Positions 1 to 8,133 of a stretch of 64,000 nt of DNA are shown one piece after another. The position numbers and the translations under genes were made by a program. Origin of the DNA: an uncultured Ruminococcus sp. GTDB lineage: Bacteria; Bacillota; Clostridia; Oscillospirales; Acutalibacteraceae. The stretch is taken from contig UQCF01000005.1 in NCBI GenBank assembly GCA_900539465.1, positions 80,044 through 144,043 on the forward strand, in the 5' to 3' direction. Below the pieces are notes generated by a model that worked only from the letters and a program-made list of their open reading frames with translations, searched no databases and was not told the origin of the DNA. How positions within the stretch are numbered: position 1 is the first letter of the stretch; every line of letters begins with the position of its first letter.

Positions 1-2
1 CG

Positions 3-1043
3 GTCGGCGATACAGAGTCCGTTCATATTATTATTTCATCATACACCGGCGGTGGCACGGCAAGATTTGATAAATCATATATTTATAACAAAAAAAGCGG
101 CGCACAGATTAAACTCGGCGATATGATGGAAAGCGAAAATTCCTTAAATGTTTTTTCGAGTCTTTCATACAGATATTTAAATGAGTATTCGCAAAAAAAC
201 TCATTGAGCATAGCCGATGAAAACATCAAAGGCGCCACTGCGGCAAACGAAAACAATTTTGCCAATGTTCTTTTAAAAGAGGACGGTATTGAAGAAATTT
301 TTATGCCGGAGCAGCTTGGCATTGAGAAAGAAGCGGCTGTTACAATACCTTATACCGACCTTATCGGTACTTTGAAAAAAGAGTATCTCAACGGCGCGGA
401 AAAGAGCACCATCAAACGGGATCTCAGCAAATTTAAAGATAAAAAGCTCATATGCTTTACCTTTGACGACGGCCCCGGCGGCAAATATACCAACAAACTG
501 ATGGATAATCTTGATAAATACGACGCGAGAGTAACATTCTTTGTTGTCGGCAGCAGAGTTAATTCATATAAATCTACGCTTAAAAGGGCATATGACCAGG
601 GCAACGAGATAGGCTCGCATACTTACAGCCACAGCAATCTCACAAAGCTCAATGACGCAGAGCTTAAAAAAGAAATAAACGACACCAATAACCTTATCGA
701 AAATGTCACAGGCGCAAAGCCCACGCTTATAAGACCGCCCTACGGCAGCACAAACGACAAGGTTAAAAAGACAAGCGGAATGTATAATATTCTTTGGAGC
801 ATTGACACTCTCGACTGGAAGCACCGCGACAAAAACAAGGTTGCGGACGCAATAACCAAGAATGCGTTTGACGGCGCGATAGTTTTGATGCACGATATAT
901 ATGAAACGTCTGTTGACGGCGCATTGATAGCTATGGATAAACTCTCAAAAGAGGGCTACGCATTTGTTACGGTTGACGAAATGCGGGAGCTCAGAGGTGC
1001 AGAATGGGACATTTCAAAGAACTATACGAGCTTTAAGAAATAA
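3..1043 (+). CDS. Polysaccharide deacetylase (NodB domain), 5' end outside window
   Basis: The reading frame is open from the first bases of the window, so the start codon lies upstream and the ATG at 123 is probably internal. The C-terminal half is a NodB/CE4 domain with all five motifs: TFDDGP at 459-476 (metal-binding Asp pair), HTYSH at 618-632 (metal His), RPPYG at 732-746, then DTLDW and LMHD. The visible N-terminal part, with its KSGAQIKLGDM stretch, resembles the DUF3298/DUF4163-type extracellular domain found ahead of the deacetylase in PdaC-like proteins (family knowledge, moderate). Such enzymes remove N-acetyl groups from peptidoglycan or other wall glycans outside the cell. Four bases separate its stop from the next gene, so the two are probably co-transcribed. 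The exact substrate cannot be told from sequence. Confidence 0.9.
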   Translation, partial: VGDTESVHIIISSYTGGGTARFDKSYIYNKKSGAQIKLGDMMESENSLNVFSSLSYRYLNEYSQKNSLSIADENIKGATAANENNFANVLLKEDGIEEIFMPEQLGIEKEAAVTIPYTDLIGTLKKEYLNGAEKSTIKRDLSKFKDKKLICFTFDDGPGGKYTNKLMDNLDKYDARVTFFVVGSRVNSYKSTLKRAYDQGNEIGSHTYSHSNLTKLNDAELKKEINDTNNLIENVTGAKPTLIRPPYGSTNDKVKKTSGMYNILWSIDTLDWKHRDKNKVADAITKNAFDGAIVLMHDIYETSVDGALIAMDKLSKEGYAFVTVDEMRELRGAEWDISKNYTSFKK

Positions 1044-1047
1044 CAAT

Positions 1048-1395
1048 ATGAAAAAGATTATATTATTGATTTTAGCAGCTTTGCCGATTTTGGCTTTATG
1101 CAGCTGTGCGGCAGTCGGCTCACAAGCTGTTTTAAAGGTGAATATAAAAGAAAACGGTGCGTATTACAGCGAAGCTTTTGAAGTGAAAAAATCAACTGTG
1201 AGCTTTGGCAGCAATATGGATTGTGCCATAGAAATTGTAAATACCGAGGACGAAAGCGATTCGGTTACAATAGGCTATTTAACGCCCGGAATGAGTGAAA
1301 AGGTTAAGCTCAAGCCCGGCAAAAAATACAAAATAAAATCCGACCGTTCAGACACCGACGGCCTCGAAATCACCGTAAAAGGAATAAGCAAATAA
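1048..1395 (+). CDS. Small putative lipoprotein, function unknown
   Basis: This 115-residue protein starts at ATG 1048, four bases after the deacetylase stop; the frame is open further upstream, but only this start gives a clean signal peptide. Residues 1-20 are MKK followed by a hydrophobic run ending in LCSC, a plausible lipobox with the last Cys as the lipidated residue. The rest is short, beta-rich and charged, with a segment reading GYLTPGMSEKVKLKPG that suggests a small immunoglobulin-like or beta-sandwich fold. No enzyme motif is visible. Membrane attachment next to a wall deacetylase suggests an envelope role, but the function is unknown. Confidence 0.7.
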   Translation: MKKIILLILAALPILALCSCAAVGSQAVLKVNIKENGAYYSEAFEVKKSTVSFGSNMDCAIEIVNTEDESDSVTIGYLTPGMSEKVKLKPGKKYKIKSDRSDTDGLEITVKGISK

Positions 1396-1400
1396 AAAAT

Positions 1401-1441
1401 CAACCCTTTGAGAGCAGGCCGTTCTCAAAGGGTTGGCTTTT
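1401..1441 (+). terminator. Intrinsic terminator of the lipoprotein operon
   Basis: AACCCTTTGAGA (1402-1413) pairs perfectly with TCTCAAAGGGTT (1423-1434), and C1401/G1435 extends the stem to 13 bp. A short T run follows (1438-1441). It lies just after the lipoprotein stop. Confidence 0.85.
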
Positions 1442-1569
1442 GCCGAAAAAACGGGGTTGTTACATTTAGATGCAGAAAGTGTTTTCTTTGCCCCGAAAAA
1501 GTACTATTGTACCGCGAGCGGGCAAAAAAGCACTTAAAAGAGTAAATCTTTTACCGTTAAATAAAAAAC

Positions 1570-1630
1570 AAGGCTATAATCCATATTCGACAGCTTCTTA
1601 AATCACTGCTTATGAATTATAGCCTTTTAT
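1570..1630. terminator. Long hairpin with the CACTGCT/GAATTATA core; probable terminator of the convergent gene
   Basis: AAGGCTATAAT (1570-1580) pairs perfectly with ATTATAGCCTT (1616-1626) across a 35-nt loop and is followed by a T-rich run, with an A-rich run before it, so it could work in both directions. The loop holds CACTGCT (1604-1610). The same CACTGCT and GAATTATA pieces recur in the hairpins at 13495-13538 and 47903-47962. The remaining 1442-1569 stretch shows no gene or other signal. Confidence 0.6.
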
Positions 1631-1692
1631 TTTTTACGCTTTTACTCTTTGGTCTGCGCTAAATGCGACAGCCCCAATTCATTTTGCTGTGC

Positions 1693-2787
1693 TTATACAA
1701 GTTCTATGGCAATATCATAATCGGGGAGGTATTTGCCCTGGCTGAAGTTTCTTGCTCTGAAGAGAACTTCATGGTCATAAACCTCTACCATGTAGCCGAT
1801 GCCGTTGTCGTTGCAATCGCCGTCCATATTGTCAATAGCTATTGAGGGGAGGTTTACGGAGTGAACCTTGCCTGCCATCTCATATGTGTACTGACCGAAG
1901 CCTGTGTGAAGATGTCCGCTTATCATGATAACGTTGTCGTAACGGTTCATTATCTCATAAAGCTGATCCGAGTTTGCACCAACGGAGCCTGCCCAGTCAA
2001 ACGGGCTGTTCCATGTGTCGGGAAGACCGTGCATGTTTTTAAGAGTCTGATGAATAACGACAAATGCGGGCTTGCCTGTTGCCGTTACCTCGCTGAGGGT
2101 TTGGTCAAGCCAGTTAAGCTGCTCGTCGTTGAAGTATGCTTCTTCAAACTCTGTACGGTCTGTTCCCATTACGATAAATGTGTAGCCGTTGATTTCATAT
2201 GTATAGTGGATTTTGTCAACCGAAACGGTGTTACCGGCGTTTTCGTTAAGCTTATTCATAAAACCGGTGAAACGCTCAACTGTTTCGGAATATTTACGAA
2301 GGCGTACGTCGTGGTTACCTGTTGCCATTATGTAGTTATCTACGCCGCTGTCAAAAATATCATCATAAATAAGGTCATATTCGCACTGAAGACCGTTCTC
2401 TGCAATGTCGCCTGCGATGAGGAGTGCGTCAACCTTGCCCTCTGCGTTTTTGAGATCGTCGCCTGCCGCGCGGAAGTACGGCTCACGCTCAAATATATAG
2501 TTTGAAACCTGGGGATCTGCCCATGCCGCAAATGTCATTCTTACGTTTTCTTCATCTTTTGCTTTTATAAGGTCGTCCGTTGCAGGACCGGTGTAGCCGT
2601 TGATTGCGTAAACGATAGTCATACATATTGCAAGAAGCTTTGTGAGAACTATCGAAATCATGGCTTTAATGTTTGTCCATGCGGGGCCGACCTGACCGAT
2701 TATAGACTTGAGGCCTTCAAGAACAGTTCCGAGACCAGAAATCATGGCTTTTATGCACTCTGCGAGTGCGGTTGCTGCTTCTGACAT
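1693..2787 (-). CDS. Membrane-anchored calcineurin-like metallophosphoesterase
   Basis: This 364-residue protein carries the metallophosphoesterase motifs in order: ADPQ (D91, Q93), AGDIAENG (D127), GNHD (157-160), VIHQ and GHLH. The first motif is D-x-Q rather than the usual D-x-H; the DPQ form is known from CPPED1-like members, so the protein is probably still active. Residues 1-65 are unusual: a long amphipathic to hydrophobic stretch without a classical signal peptide, followed by a likely membrane segment at about 43-62. The catalytic domain is therefore probably membrane-tethered. AAAGGAG sits at good distance from ATG 2787. It follows the glycerophosphotransferase gene on the same strand but has its own strong promoter (2820-2847). 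The substrate is unknown. Confidence 0.85.
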   Translation of the reverse strand: MSEAATALAECIKAMISGLGTVLEGLKSIIGQVGPAWTNIKAMISIVLTKLLAICMTIVYAINGYTGPATDDLIKAKDEENVRMTFAAWADPQVSNYIFEREPYFRAAGDDLKNAEGKVDALLIAGDIAENGLQCEYDLIYDDIFDSGVDNYIMATGNHDVRLRKYSETVERFTGFMNKLNENAGNTVSVDKIHYTYEINGYTFIVMGTDRTEFEEAYFNDEQLNWLDQTLSEVTATGKPAFVVIHQTLKNMHGLPDTWNSPFDWAGSVGANSDQLYEIMNRYDNVIMISGHLHTGFGQYTYEMAGKVHSVNLPSIAIDNMDGDCNDNGIGYMVEVYDHEVLFRARNFSQGKYLPDYDIAIELV

Positions 2788-2819
2788 TTATATTGCTCCT
2801 TTATCAAATTGATAGAAAT

Positions 2820-2847
2820 ATTATAACATCTGATATTTTTTTGTCAA
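2820..2847 (-). promoter_or_regulatory. Promoter of the metallophosphoesterase gene
   Basis: On the minus strand TTGACA (2847-2842) is followed after 16 bp by TATAAT (2825-2820). The -35 box overlaps the stop codon of the upstream glycerophosphotransferase gene. Confidence 0.75.
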
Positions 2848-4016
2848 TTATTTTTTTCAACAAAATCCGCTATTCTCTGCGCGCTGCCGCCGTCGCAGGC
2901 GGACATAAATTTATCTCTGAAATCATCAATGATTTTATGATTTGCACCGTTTTTTGCCGCATATACAATTGCATTTAAAAGCTCGTCGCTTGTCTTGACT
3001 ATCGGACCCGGGACAAAGTCGGTGTAATTGTAATAATAGTCTCTTGAGTGCTCATATTCGTCAAGGTCATATGCAAAAAATATCATCGGTCTTGAAAGAA
3101 GCGAGTATTCAAATATCAAAGACGAATAATCGGATATGAGTATGTCTGCGGCGCACATTGCGGTGTCGATGCCGATTTCGGGCGGGCAAAGATAAACAAA
3201 ATCGCCGTAAAGCTCTTTTTCTTCCTCCGAGAGATTCTCTTTGCCGAGCGTAAACGGATGAAATTTGAGCACAAGGGCATAATCTTTGCCGAATGTCTCT
3301 TTAAATGATTTGTAATCAATCATTTTATCATTGTGTGCATTGGTGGGTGAGTTGCCTCTGAATGTCGGCGCATACAAAATAACCTTTCTGTTGCCTATTT
3401 CAGGGATAGCCTCCAAAAGCCTTTCTCTGCCGGAGGAAACAAACTCTTTGTCAAAAAATACGTCGGTGCGCGGAACGCCGAGGGGCTTTATTATCTCTTT
3501 GGGGCAGTTAAACGCCTCGCTGTAACATGGGATAATATATTCTGAAGAAACAAAAACATCGGTATATGATGTGTGTCTCGGGAAAAGCTCCCACATTCTT
3601 CTGCTGTCGCCCCACTCTGCGTCGAGCGTCGAATATCCCCACTTTTTAAATGCACCGCAGGCGTGCCAGAGCTGAACTACTCTTGTGCCCTTCCTCGGCT
3701 TGTGAGCATAAAGGGGGTCAAAATTGTCGGTTATAAATATTATTTTGCTCTTTGCATATAAAAACTGAAAGCAAATATCGCCCAAAAGGCGCTGTATCGC
3801 ATTGGCGGGGTTTGAATATTCAACACATTTATACCCCTTCTTTTCATATATCTCTTTGAGCTTTACCATATTGTCGGGGAGCGTCTTGTAGTGAAGGTTA
3901 TATGCGAAAACCACAAGCTTCGGGTCAACGGGGTGAATACAGCCGAGAATAAACGCCGCAGGCCAAATAACATGAAAAACGAGGTATCGTCTTAAAAATT
4001 TCAACTTCTTAATCAA
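2844..4016 (-). CDS. CDP-glycerol glycerophosphotransferase family protein (TagF/TagB-like)
   Basis: This 390-residue protein matches the CDP-glycerol:poly(glycerophosphate) glycerophosphotransferase family, which transfers glycerol phosphate from CDP-glycerol to teichoic-acid-type polymers at the inner face of the membrane. Diagnostic stretches are VQLWHACGAFKKWG (catalytic His region), LGVPRTDVFF, LYAPTFRGN, LKFHPF (second conserved His) and ISDYSSLIFEYSLL near the C-terminus. The N-terminus is basic and hydrophobic, as expected for membrane association. The start is TTG at 4016, chosen because AAGGAGGAAC lies just upstream. The family is firm, but whether it is a primase, a polymerase or decorates another polymer cannot be decided here. 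It hints that this organism makes a glycerol-phosphate polymer. Confidence 0.88.
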   Translation of the reverse strand: MIKKLKFLRRYLVFHVIWPAAFILGCIHPVDPKLVVFAYNLHYKTLPDNMVKLKEIYEKKGYKCVEYSNPANAIQRLLGDICFQFLYAKSKIIFITDNFDPLYAHKPRKGTRVVQLWHACGAFKKWGYSTLDAEWGDSRRMWELFPRHTSYTDVFVSSEYIIPCYSEAFNCPKEIIKPLGVPRTDVFFDKEFVSSGRERLLEAIPEIGNRKVILYAPTFRGNSPTNAHNDKMIDYKSFKETFGKDYALVLKFHPFTLGKENLSEEEKELYGDFVYLCPPEIGIDTAMCAADILISDYSSLIFEYSLLSRPMIFFAYDLDEYEHSRDYYYNYTDFVPGPIVKTSDELLNAIVYAAKNGANHKIIDDFRDKFMSACDGGSAQRIADFVEKNN

Positions 4017-4041
4017 AAAAGTTCCTCCTTAAAGACAAAGA

Positions 4042-4061
4042 GACTGCCCTGACGGACAGCC
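4042..4061 (-). terminator. Weak hairpin after rpmB
   Basis: On the minus strand GGCTGTCC pairs with GGGCAGTC (two G-U pairs) around a 4-nt loop, immediately downstream of rpmB. The following sequence is T-rich but has no clean T run, so termination may be partial. Confidence 0.4.
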
Positions 4062-4081
4062 TCACATATCTTGATTTTTAA

Positions 4082-4270
4082 TCAAACGGCACGTGTTACC
4101 TTACCTGAACGCAAGCACCTTGTGCAGGCATATACTCTGCGGGGTGAACCGTCAACGATTGCTTTAACGCGTTTAACGTTGGGTTTCCATGTTCTGTTTG
4201 AACGTCTGTGTGAGTGTGATACTTTGATACCGAAAGATATTGATTTATCACAAAATTCGCATTTTGCCAT
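4082..4270 (-). CDS. rpmB: 50S ribosomal protein L28
   Basis: This 62-residue protein has the usual Firmicutes L28 length and sequence (MAKCEFCDKS at the start, SHSHRRSNRTWKPNV in the middle). It is the zinc-binding form, with Cys pairs C4/C7 and C49/C52. L28 is a structural protein of the large ribosomal subunit. ATG 4270 is the start because AAAGGAGGTG stands about 7 nt upstream; a GTG three codons earlier overlaps that ribosome binding site. It is transcribed away from recA, with its promoter at 4316-4344. Confidence 0.97.
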   Translation of the reverse strand: MAKCEFCDKSISFGIKVSHSHRRSNRTWKPNVKRVKAIVDGSPRRVYACTRCLRSGKVTRAV

Positions 4271-4315
4271 TTGAGGCACCTCCTTTGAAGTTACAATTAC
4301 TAGACAACAACCGAT

Positions 4316-4344
4316 ATTTTAACAGATACTCAAGATAAAATCAA
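4316..4344 (-). promoter_or_regulatory. Promoter of rpmB
   Basis: On the minus strand TTGATT (4344-4339), a 17-bp spacer and TAAAAT (4321-4316) make a plausible sigma-A promoter reading toward L28. Confidence 0.55.
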
Positions 4345-4397
4345 GGGTTTTATAAAAATTTTTTGTCTTATTTTTTAAAAAATTTTTCATTTTGCTA

Positions 4398-4426
4398 TTG
4401 CAATCGGGCACAAGCTATTGTATAAT
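4398..4426 (+). promoter_or_regulatory. recA promoter
   Basis: TTGCAA (4398-4403), a 17-bp spacer and a perfect TATAAT (4421-4426) form a sigma-A promoter. The expected start of transcription falls inside the LexA box at 4432-4445. Confidence 0.75.
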
Positions 4427-4431
4427 ATCAA

Positions 4432-4445
4432 CGAACAAATGTACG
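4432..4445 (+). promoter_or_regulatory. LexA (DinR) box controlling recA
   Basis: CGAACAAATGTACG differs at one position from the Gram-positive LexA consensus CGAACNNNNGTTCG. It starts six bases after the -10 box, over the predicted transcription start, where a bound repressor would block the promoter. This is strong sequence evidence for SOS control of recA and probably of the genes behind it. Confidence 0.8.
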
Positions 4446-4464
4446 GAGACGGAGGATAATAAAA

Positions 4465-5565
4465 ATGGAAGATAAACAGCAGGCTCTTGAAACCGCTATT
4501 AAACAGCTTGAAAAACAATTCGGCAAAGGCACGGTTATGCGCCTCGGTGCAGATTCGGGCATGAATGTTGAGGCTATCTCAACAGGCTCTCTCTCGCTCG
4601 ATATTGCAACCGGCATCGGCGGTTTGCCCAAGGGAAGAATAATAGAAATATACGGACCTGAGTCTTCGGGTAAAACTACTCTCGCGCTTCACGCGGTCGC
4701 TCAGGCTCAAAAGGCGGGCGGCGAGGCTGCATTTATCGACGCCGAGCACGCGCTTGACCCGATCTATGCCGCAAACCTCGGCGTAGATGTTGATTCGCTT
4801 CTTGTTTCTCAGCCCGATAACGGCGAGCAGGCTCTTGAAATAGCCGAGGCTCTTGTTCGCTCCGGAGCAATAGATATAATGGTAATAGACTCTGTTGCCG
4901 CGCTTGTTCCCAGAGCAGAGATTGAGGGCGACATGGGCGATTCTCACATGGGTGCTCACGCAAGGCTTATGTCACAGGCGCTTCGCAAGCTTGCGGGTGC
5001 ATGCTCAAAATCAAATACAATTATTATATTTATAAACCAGCTCAGAGAAAAAATCGGCGTTATGTTCGGCAACCCCGAAACAACCACCGGCGGCAGAGCG
5101 CTTAAATTTTATGCCTCCATAAGAATAGATGTTCGCAGAATTGAGCAGATAAAAGGTGCCGGCGGCGAATTTATAGGCAGCCGCACAAAGGCAAAAATAG
5201 TCAAAAACAAAGTTGCTCCGCCCTTTAAAGAGGCTGAGTTTGATATTATGTACGGCAAGGGCATATCCAAAGAGGGCGAGATACTCGACCTTGCGGTTAA
5301 GCTCGATATAGTCAACAAGAGCGGCGCATGGTTCTCTTATAACGGCGAGCGACTCGGTCAGGGCAGAGACAATGTTAAAAACTATATCGGCGAGCATCCC
5401 GAGCTTGCCGCAGAAATAGAGCAAAAAGTGCGCGATAATGCAGATAAACTCGCTAAAATGCCCAAAAATCCGCCCAAGGGCAAGGCTGCGAGCGTCAGCG
5501 CACCCGTGCCGGCGGCTCCGAAATCGGGCGTAAAATTAGACATAAGTGTGAATGATGACGAATGA
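4465..5565 (+). CDS. recA: Recombinase RecA
   Basis: RecA coats single-stranded DNA, drives ATP-dependent strand exchange in recombinational repair, and triggers LexA self-cleavage. The 366-residue protein has all hallmarks: Walker [10 protein letters not shown] at 64-72, Walker [11 protein letters not shown], the MSQALRKL region, the [16 protein letters not shown] loop, and a C-terminal tail that is Pro/Ala/Lys-rich and then acidic. GGAGG precedes ATG 4465. Its stop overlaps the recX start by four bases (ATGA), so the two are translationally coupled. Transcription starts at the LexA-boxed promoter just upstream. Length and sequence are typical. Confidence 0.99.
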   Translation: MEDKQQALETAIKQLEKQFGKGTVMRLGADSGMNVEAISTGSLSLDIATGIGGLPKGRIIEIYGPESSGKTTLALHAVAQAQKAGGEAAFIDAEHALDPIYAANLGVDVDSLLVSQPDNGEQALEIAEALVRSGAIDIMVIDSVAALVPRAEIEGDMGDSHMGAHARLMSQALRKLAGACSKSNTIIIFINQLREKIGVMFGNPETTTGGRALKFYASIRIDVRRIEQIKGAGGEFIGSRTKAKIVKNKVAPPFKEAEFDIMYGKGISKEGEILDLAVKLDIVNKSGAWFSYNGERLGQGRDNVKNYIGEHPELAAEIEQKVRDNADKLAKMPKNPPKGKAASVSAPVPAAPKSGVKLDISVNDDE

Positions 5566-6203
5566 AAATCACGGCAAAACAAGGCAGATTCAATAAAATA
5601 CACATCAGCATAGACGATGAATATTTAACGACTGTCGACAGTGATTATTGGTATAGCTGCGGATATATTTCCGGCGATGAAATTGATGAACGGGAGCTTG
5701 CTGCGTTTAAAAGCGCGGCAGGCTCCCGCCGTGCTTTTAATGCGGCGGCAGATATAATTTCGCGCCGTGAGCACAGCCAAAAAGAGCTTTTGACAAAGCT
5801 TAAATCAAAGTTTGACGAAGAAGCCGCAGAGTCCGCCGTAGAGAGGCTTTGCGAGCTCGGCATGGTTGACGACGAACGCTTCGCGCGCCTTTATGCCGAA
5901 GAGCTTTATACAAGAAAAAACATGGGTGAGCGGCGCATACGCTATGAGCTTGCCGCTAAAGGAATTTCGCCGGACATCACAGAGTATGCAATCGAATGTT
6001 TAAATGAGCAAATCGGCGAAGATAATGTTAAAAGAATAGTTGATATTATCGCAAAAAAATATTATAATATTACGAATGACGAAAAGCAGCGCCGCCGTGC
6101 TTGGAGCGCACTCCAAAGGCTCGGTTACTCTTCTACGGACATACGGCATGCTTTCAATGAATATGATGAAGAAAGTTTTGACTCTTCGGAAGGATGGGAA
6201 TAA
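5562..6203 (+). CDS. recX: Regulatory protein RecX
   Basis: RecX binds RecA filaments and limits recombinase activity, and is often encoded right behind recA. This 213-residue protein has the three-helix repeats of the family: [18 protein letters not shown], then [19 protein letters not shown], then [12 protein letters not shown], with a C-terminal repeat containing [21 protein letters not shown] 5562 overlaps the recA stop as ATGA. The last acidic residues run into the ribosome binding site of rimO, whose ATG follows the RecX stop after one base. Confidence 0.95.
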   Translation: MKITAKQGRFNKIHISIDDEYLTTVDSDYWYSCGYISGDEIDERELAAFKSAAGSRRAFNAAADIISRREHSQKELLTKLKSKFDEEAAESAVERLCELGMVDDERFARLYAEELYTRKNMGERRIRYELAAKGISPDITEYAIECLNEQIGEDNVKRIVDIIAKKYYNITNDEKQRRRAWSALQRLGYSSTDIRHAFNEYDEESFDSSEGWE

Positions 6204-6204
6204 A

Positions 6205-7545
6205 ATGGCTTACTCGGTAGGTTTAATTTCACTCGGCTGCCCCAAAAATCAGATTGACGCGGAGCATATGCTTGCCGCGCTTGACGAAGCGGGTTTCAGA
6301 ATTGTGGACTATGTTGACGCGGATTATGATGACAAATGCGACGCGGTAATAATCAATACCTGCGGCTTTATTGACGATGCAAAAAAAGAAGCGATAGAAA
6401 ATATACTTGATGTTGCAGAGCTTAAAAAGCAGGGACTTGTCGGCTCGATTATTGTCACAGGCTGTCTTGCTCAGCGTTATCAGGACGAGATACTCAAAGA
6501 AATCCCGGAGGTTGACACGATAGTCGGCATCGGTGCAAACGGAGACATTGTAAAAATAGTCAGAGAGACAATAGAGGGCAATAATATTTCGTCTTTCCCC
6601 GATGTTTGTAATTTGCCTATGGATTCACAGCGAATACTCACAACGCCGTCATACTGGGCATATCTCAAAATTGCCGAGGGCTGCTCAAACTGCTGCACCT
6701 ACTGCAAAATTCCCTCAATCAGGGGAGCGATGAGAAGCCGTAAGATTGAATCTGTTATAGAAGAAGCAAAGCAGCTCGCAGAGCTGGGCGTTAAAGAGCT
6801 TGTTGTTATCGCGCAGGATACAACCGCCTACGGAATTGACCTTTACGGCGAGTATAAATTGCCGGAGCTTTTAAACGAGCTTTGCCTTATTGACGGAATA
6901 GAATGGATAAGACTGCTTTATTGCTACCCCGATAAAATAACAGATGAGCTTATAGAAACAATGGCAAAGCAGGAGAAAATCGTTAATTACATAGATCTGC
7001 CTCTTCAACACTGCAACGACTCTATTCTTTCCGCAATGCACAGAAAGGGCACCAAGGCAGAGATAACAGACGTTATAGAGCGTCTTCGCGCCGCCATGCC
7101 GGATATTGCGATACGCACAACGTTTATCACGGGCTTCCCCGGCGAGGGAGACGAAGAGTTTGAGGAGCTTAACGTATTTGTAAACGAAATGGAATTTGAC
7201 CGCATGGGCTGCTTCGAGTTTTCTCCGCAGGAGGGTACGCCGGCTGCCGAAATGGAAAATCAGGTTGACGATGACGTCAAAACGAGACGCGGCGAAATTC
7301 TTATGGAAGACCAGTATCTTATAATGCAGGAGAAAAACAACAGCCGAATCGGCAAGGAATATAAGGTTCTTGTTGAGGGCTATGACGCTTATACCGACAG
7401 CTACTCCGGCAGAACCTATATGGATGCTCCCGAAATTGACGGCGTGGTATATTTTGCCTCGGATAAGGAATATGACGAGGGTGATTTCGCACTTGTAGAG
7501 ATTCTCGGCGTAAACGAATATGACCTTGTCGGCAGAGCGATATAA
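6205..7545 (+). CDS. rimO: Ribosomal protein S12 methylthiotransferase RimO
   Basis: RimO is a radical-SAM enzyme that adds a methylthio group to the conserved Asp of ribosomal protein S12. The 446-residue protein has the N-terminal UPF0004 domain with SLGCPKNQ (C12), NTCGF (C53) and GCLAQR (C87), which bind the auxiliary cluster. The radical-SAM triad is CSNCCTYC (C160, C164, C167). A C-terminal TRAM domain runs from about residue 375 to the end. The SLGCPKN signature separates RimO from MiaB-type tRNA enzymes. Start is ATG 6205, one base after recX; the frame stays open further upstream inside recX, but only this start gives the family N-terminus. Confidence 0.96.
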   Translation: MAYSVGLISLGCPKNQIDAEHMLAALDEAGFRIVDYVDADYDDKCDAVIINTCGFIDDAKKEAIENILDVAELKKQGLVGSIIVTGCLAQRYQDEILKEIPEVDTIVGIGANGDIVKIVRETIEGNNISSFPDVCNLPMDSQRILTTPSYWAYLKIAEGCSNCCTYCKIPSIRGAMRSRKIESVIEEAKQLAELGVKELVVIAQDTTAYGIDLYGEYKLPELLNELCLIDGIEWIRLLYCYPDKITDELIETMAKQEKIVNYIDLPLQHCNDSILSAMHRKGTKAEITDVIERLRAAMPDIAIRTTFITGFPGEGDEEFEELNVFVNEMEFDRMGCFEFSPQEGTPAAEMENQVDDDVKTRRGEILMEDQYLIMQEKNNSRIGKEYKVLVEGYDAYTDSYSGRTYMDAPEIDGVVYFASDKEYDEGDFALVEILGVNEYDLVGRAI

Positions 7546-7558
7546 TGAGAGGTAGAGT

Positions 7559-8122
7559 ATGAATACACCTAACAAAATAACGGTTTTCAGAATATTTTTA
7601 GCACCCGTGTGGCTCACGGTGTTTTTGCTTGACGTACCTTATCGCTACCTTATTTCGGCAATAGTGTTTGCCGTTGCCGCCGCAACAGACGCAATAGACG
7701 GCAGAATGGCAAGAAAAAACAACCTCGTCACCGTTTTCGGTCAGTTCCTTGACCCGATAGCGGATAAAATGCTTGTCACGGCAGGTCTTTTGGCATTTTT
7801 AAAAGAGGGTCTTTGCAACATTTGGATAGTTTTTGTGATAATTATAAGAGAGTTTGTCATGACGTCTTTAAGGCTTATCGCCTCGTCGCAGGGCAAGGTT
7901 ATACCTGCCAATATTTTCGGAAAAATAAAGACGGTAATGCAAATGGTCTCGTTCATTGTCGTTATGCTGCTTTGCCATGTCGATGATTATTTCGGCTGGC
8001 CGATTCCGCTTATGCCCGCAGATATTTCAAATATTCTTATGGGTCTTTCGGCGGTTATGGGCGTAGTTTCGGCAGTGATATATTATGTTCAGAGCAAAGA
8101 TGTAATAGATTTTAATAAATAA
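7559..8122 (+). CDS. pgsA: CDP-diacylglycerol-glycerol-3-phosphate 3-phosphatidyltransferase
   Basis: PgsA makes phosphatidylglycerol phosphate from CDP-diacylglycerol and glycerol 3-phosphate, the committed step to phosphatidylglycerol, at the membrane. The 187-residue protein shows the CDP-alcohol phosphatidyltransferase signature D-x2-D-G-x2-A-R-x8-G-x3-D-x3-D (DAIDGRMAR ... GQFLDPIADKM) and several hydrophobic helices. A GAGAGGT ribosome binding site precedes ATG 7559, 13 bases after rimO. The rimO-pgsA order is common in Firmicutes, which supports the call. Other CDP-alcohol transferases share the motif, but length and context favour PgsA. Confidence 0.93.
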   Translation: MNTPNKITVFRIFLAPVWLTVFLLDVPYRYLISAIVFAVAAATDAIDGRMARKNNLVTVFGQFLDPIADKMLVTAGLLAFLKEGLCNIWIVFVIIIREFVMTSLRLIASSQGKVIPANIFGKIKTVMQMVSFIVVMLLCHVDDYFGWPIPLMPADISNILMGLSAVMGVVSAVIYYVQSKDVIDFNK

Positions 8123-8133
8123 ACGGAGTTTTT

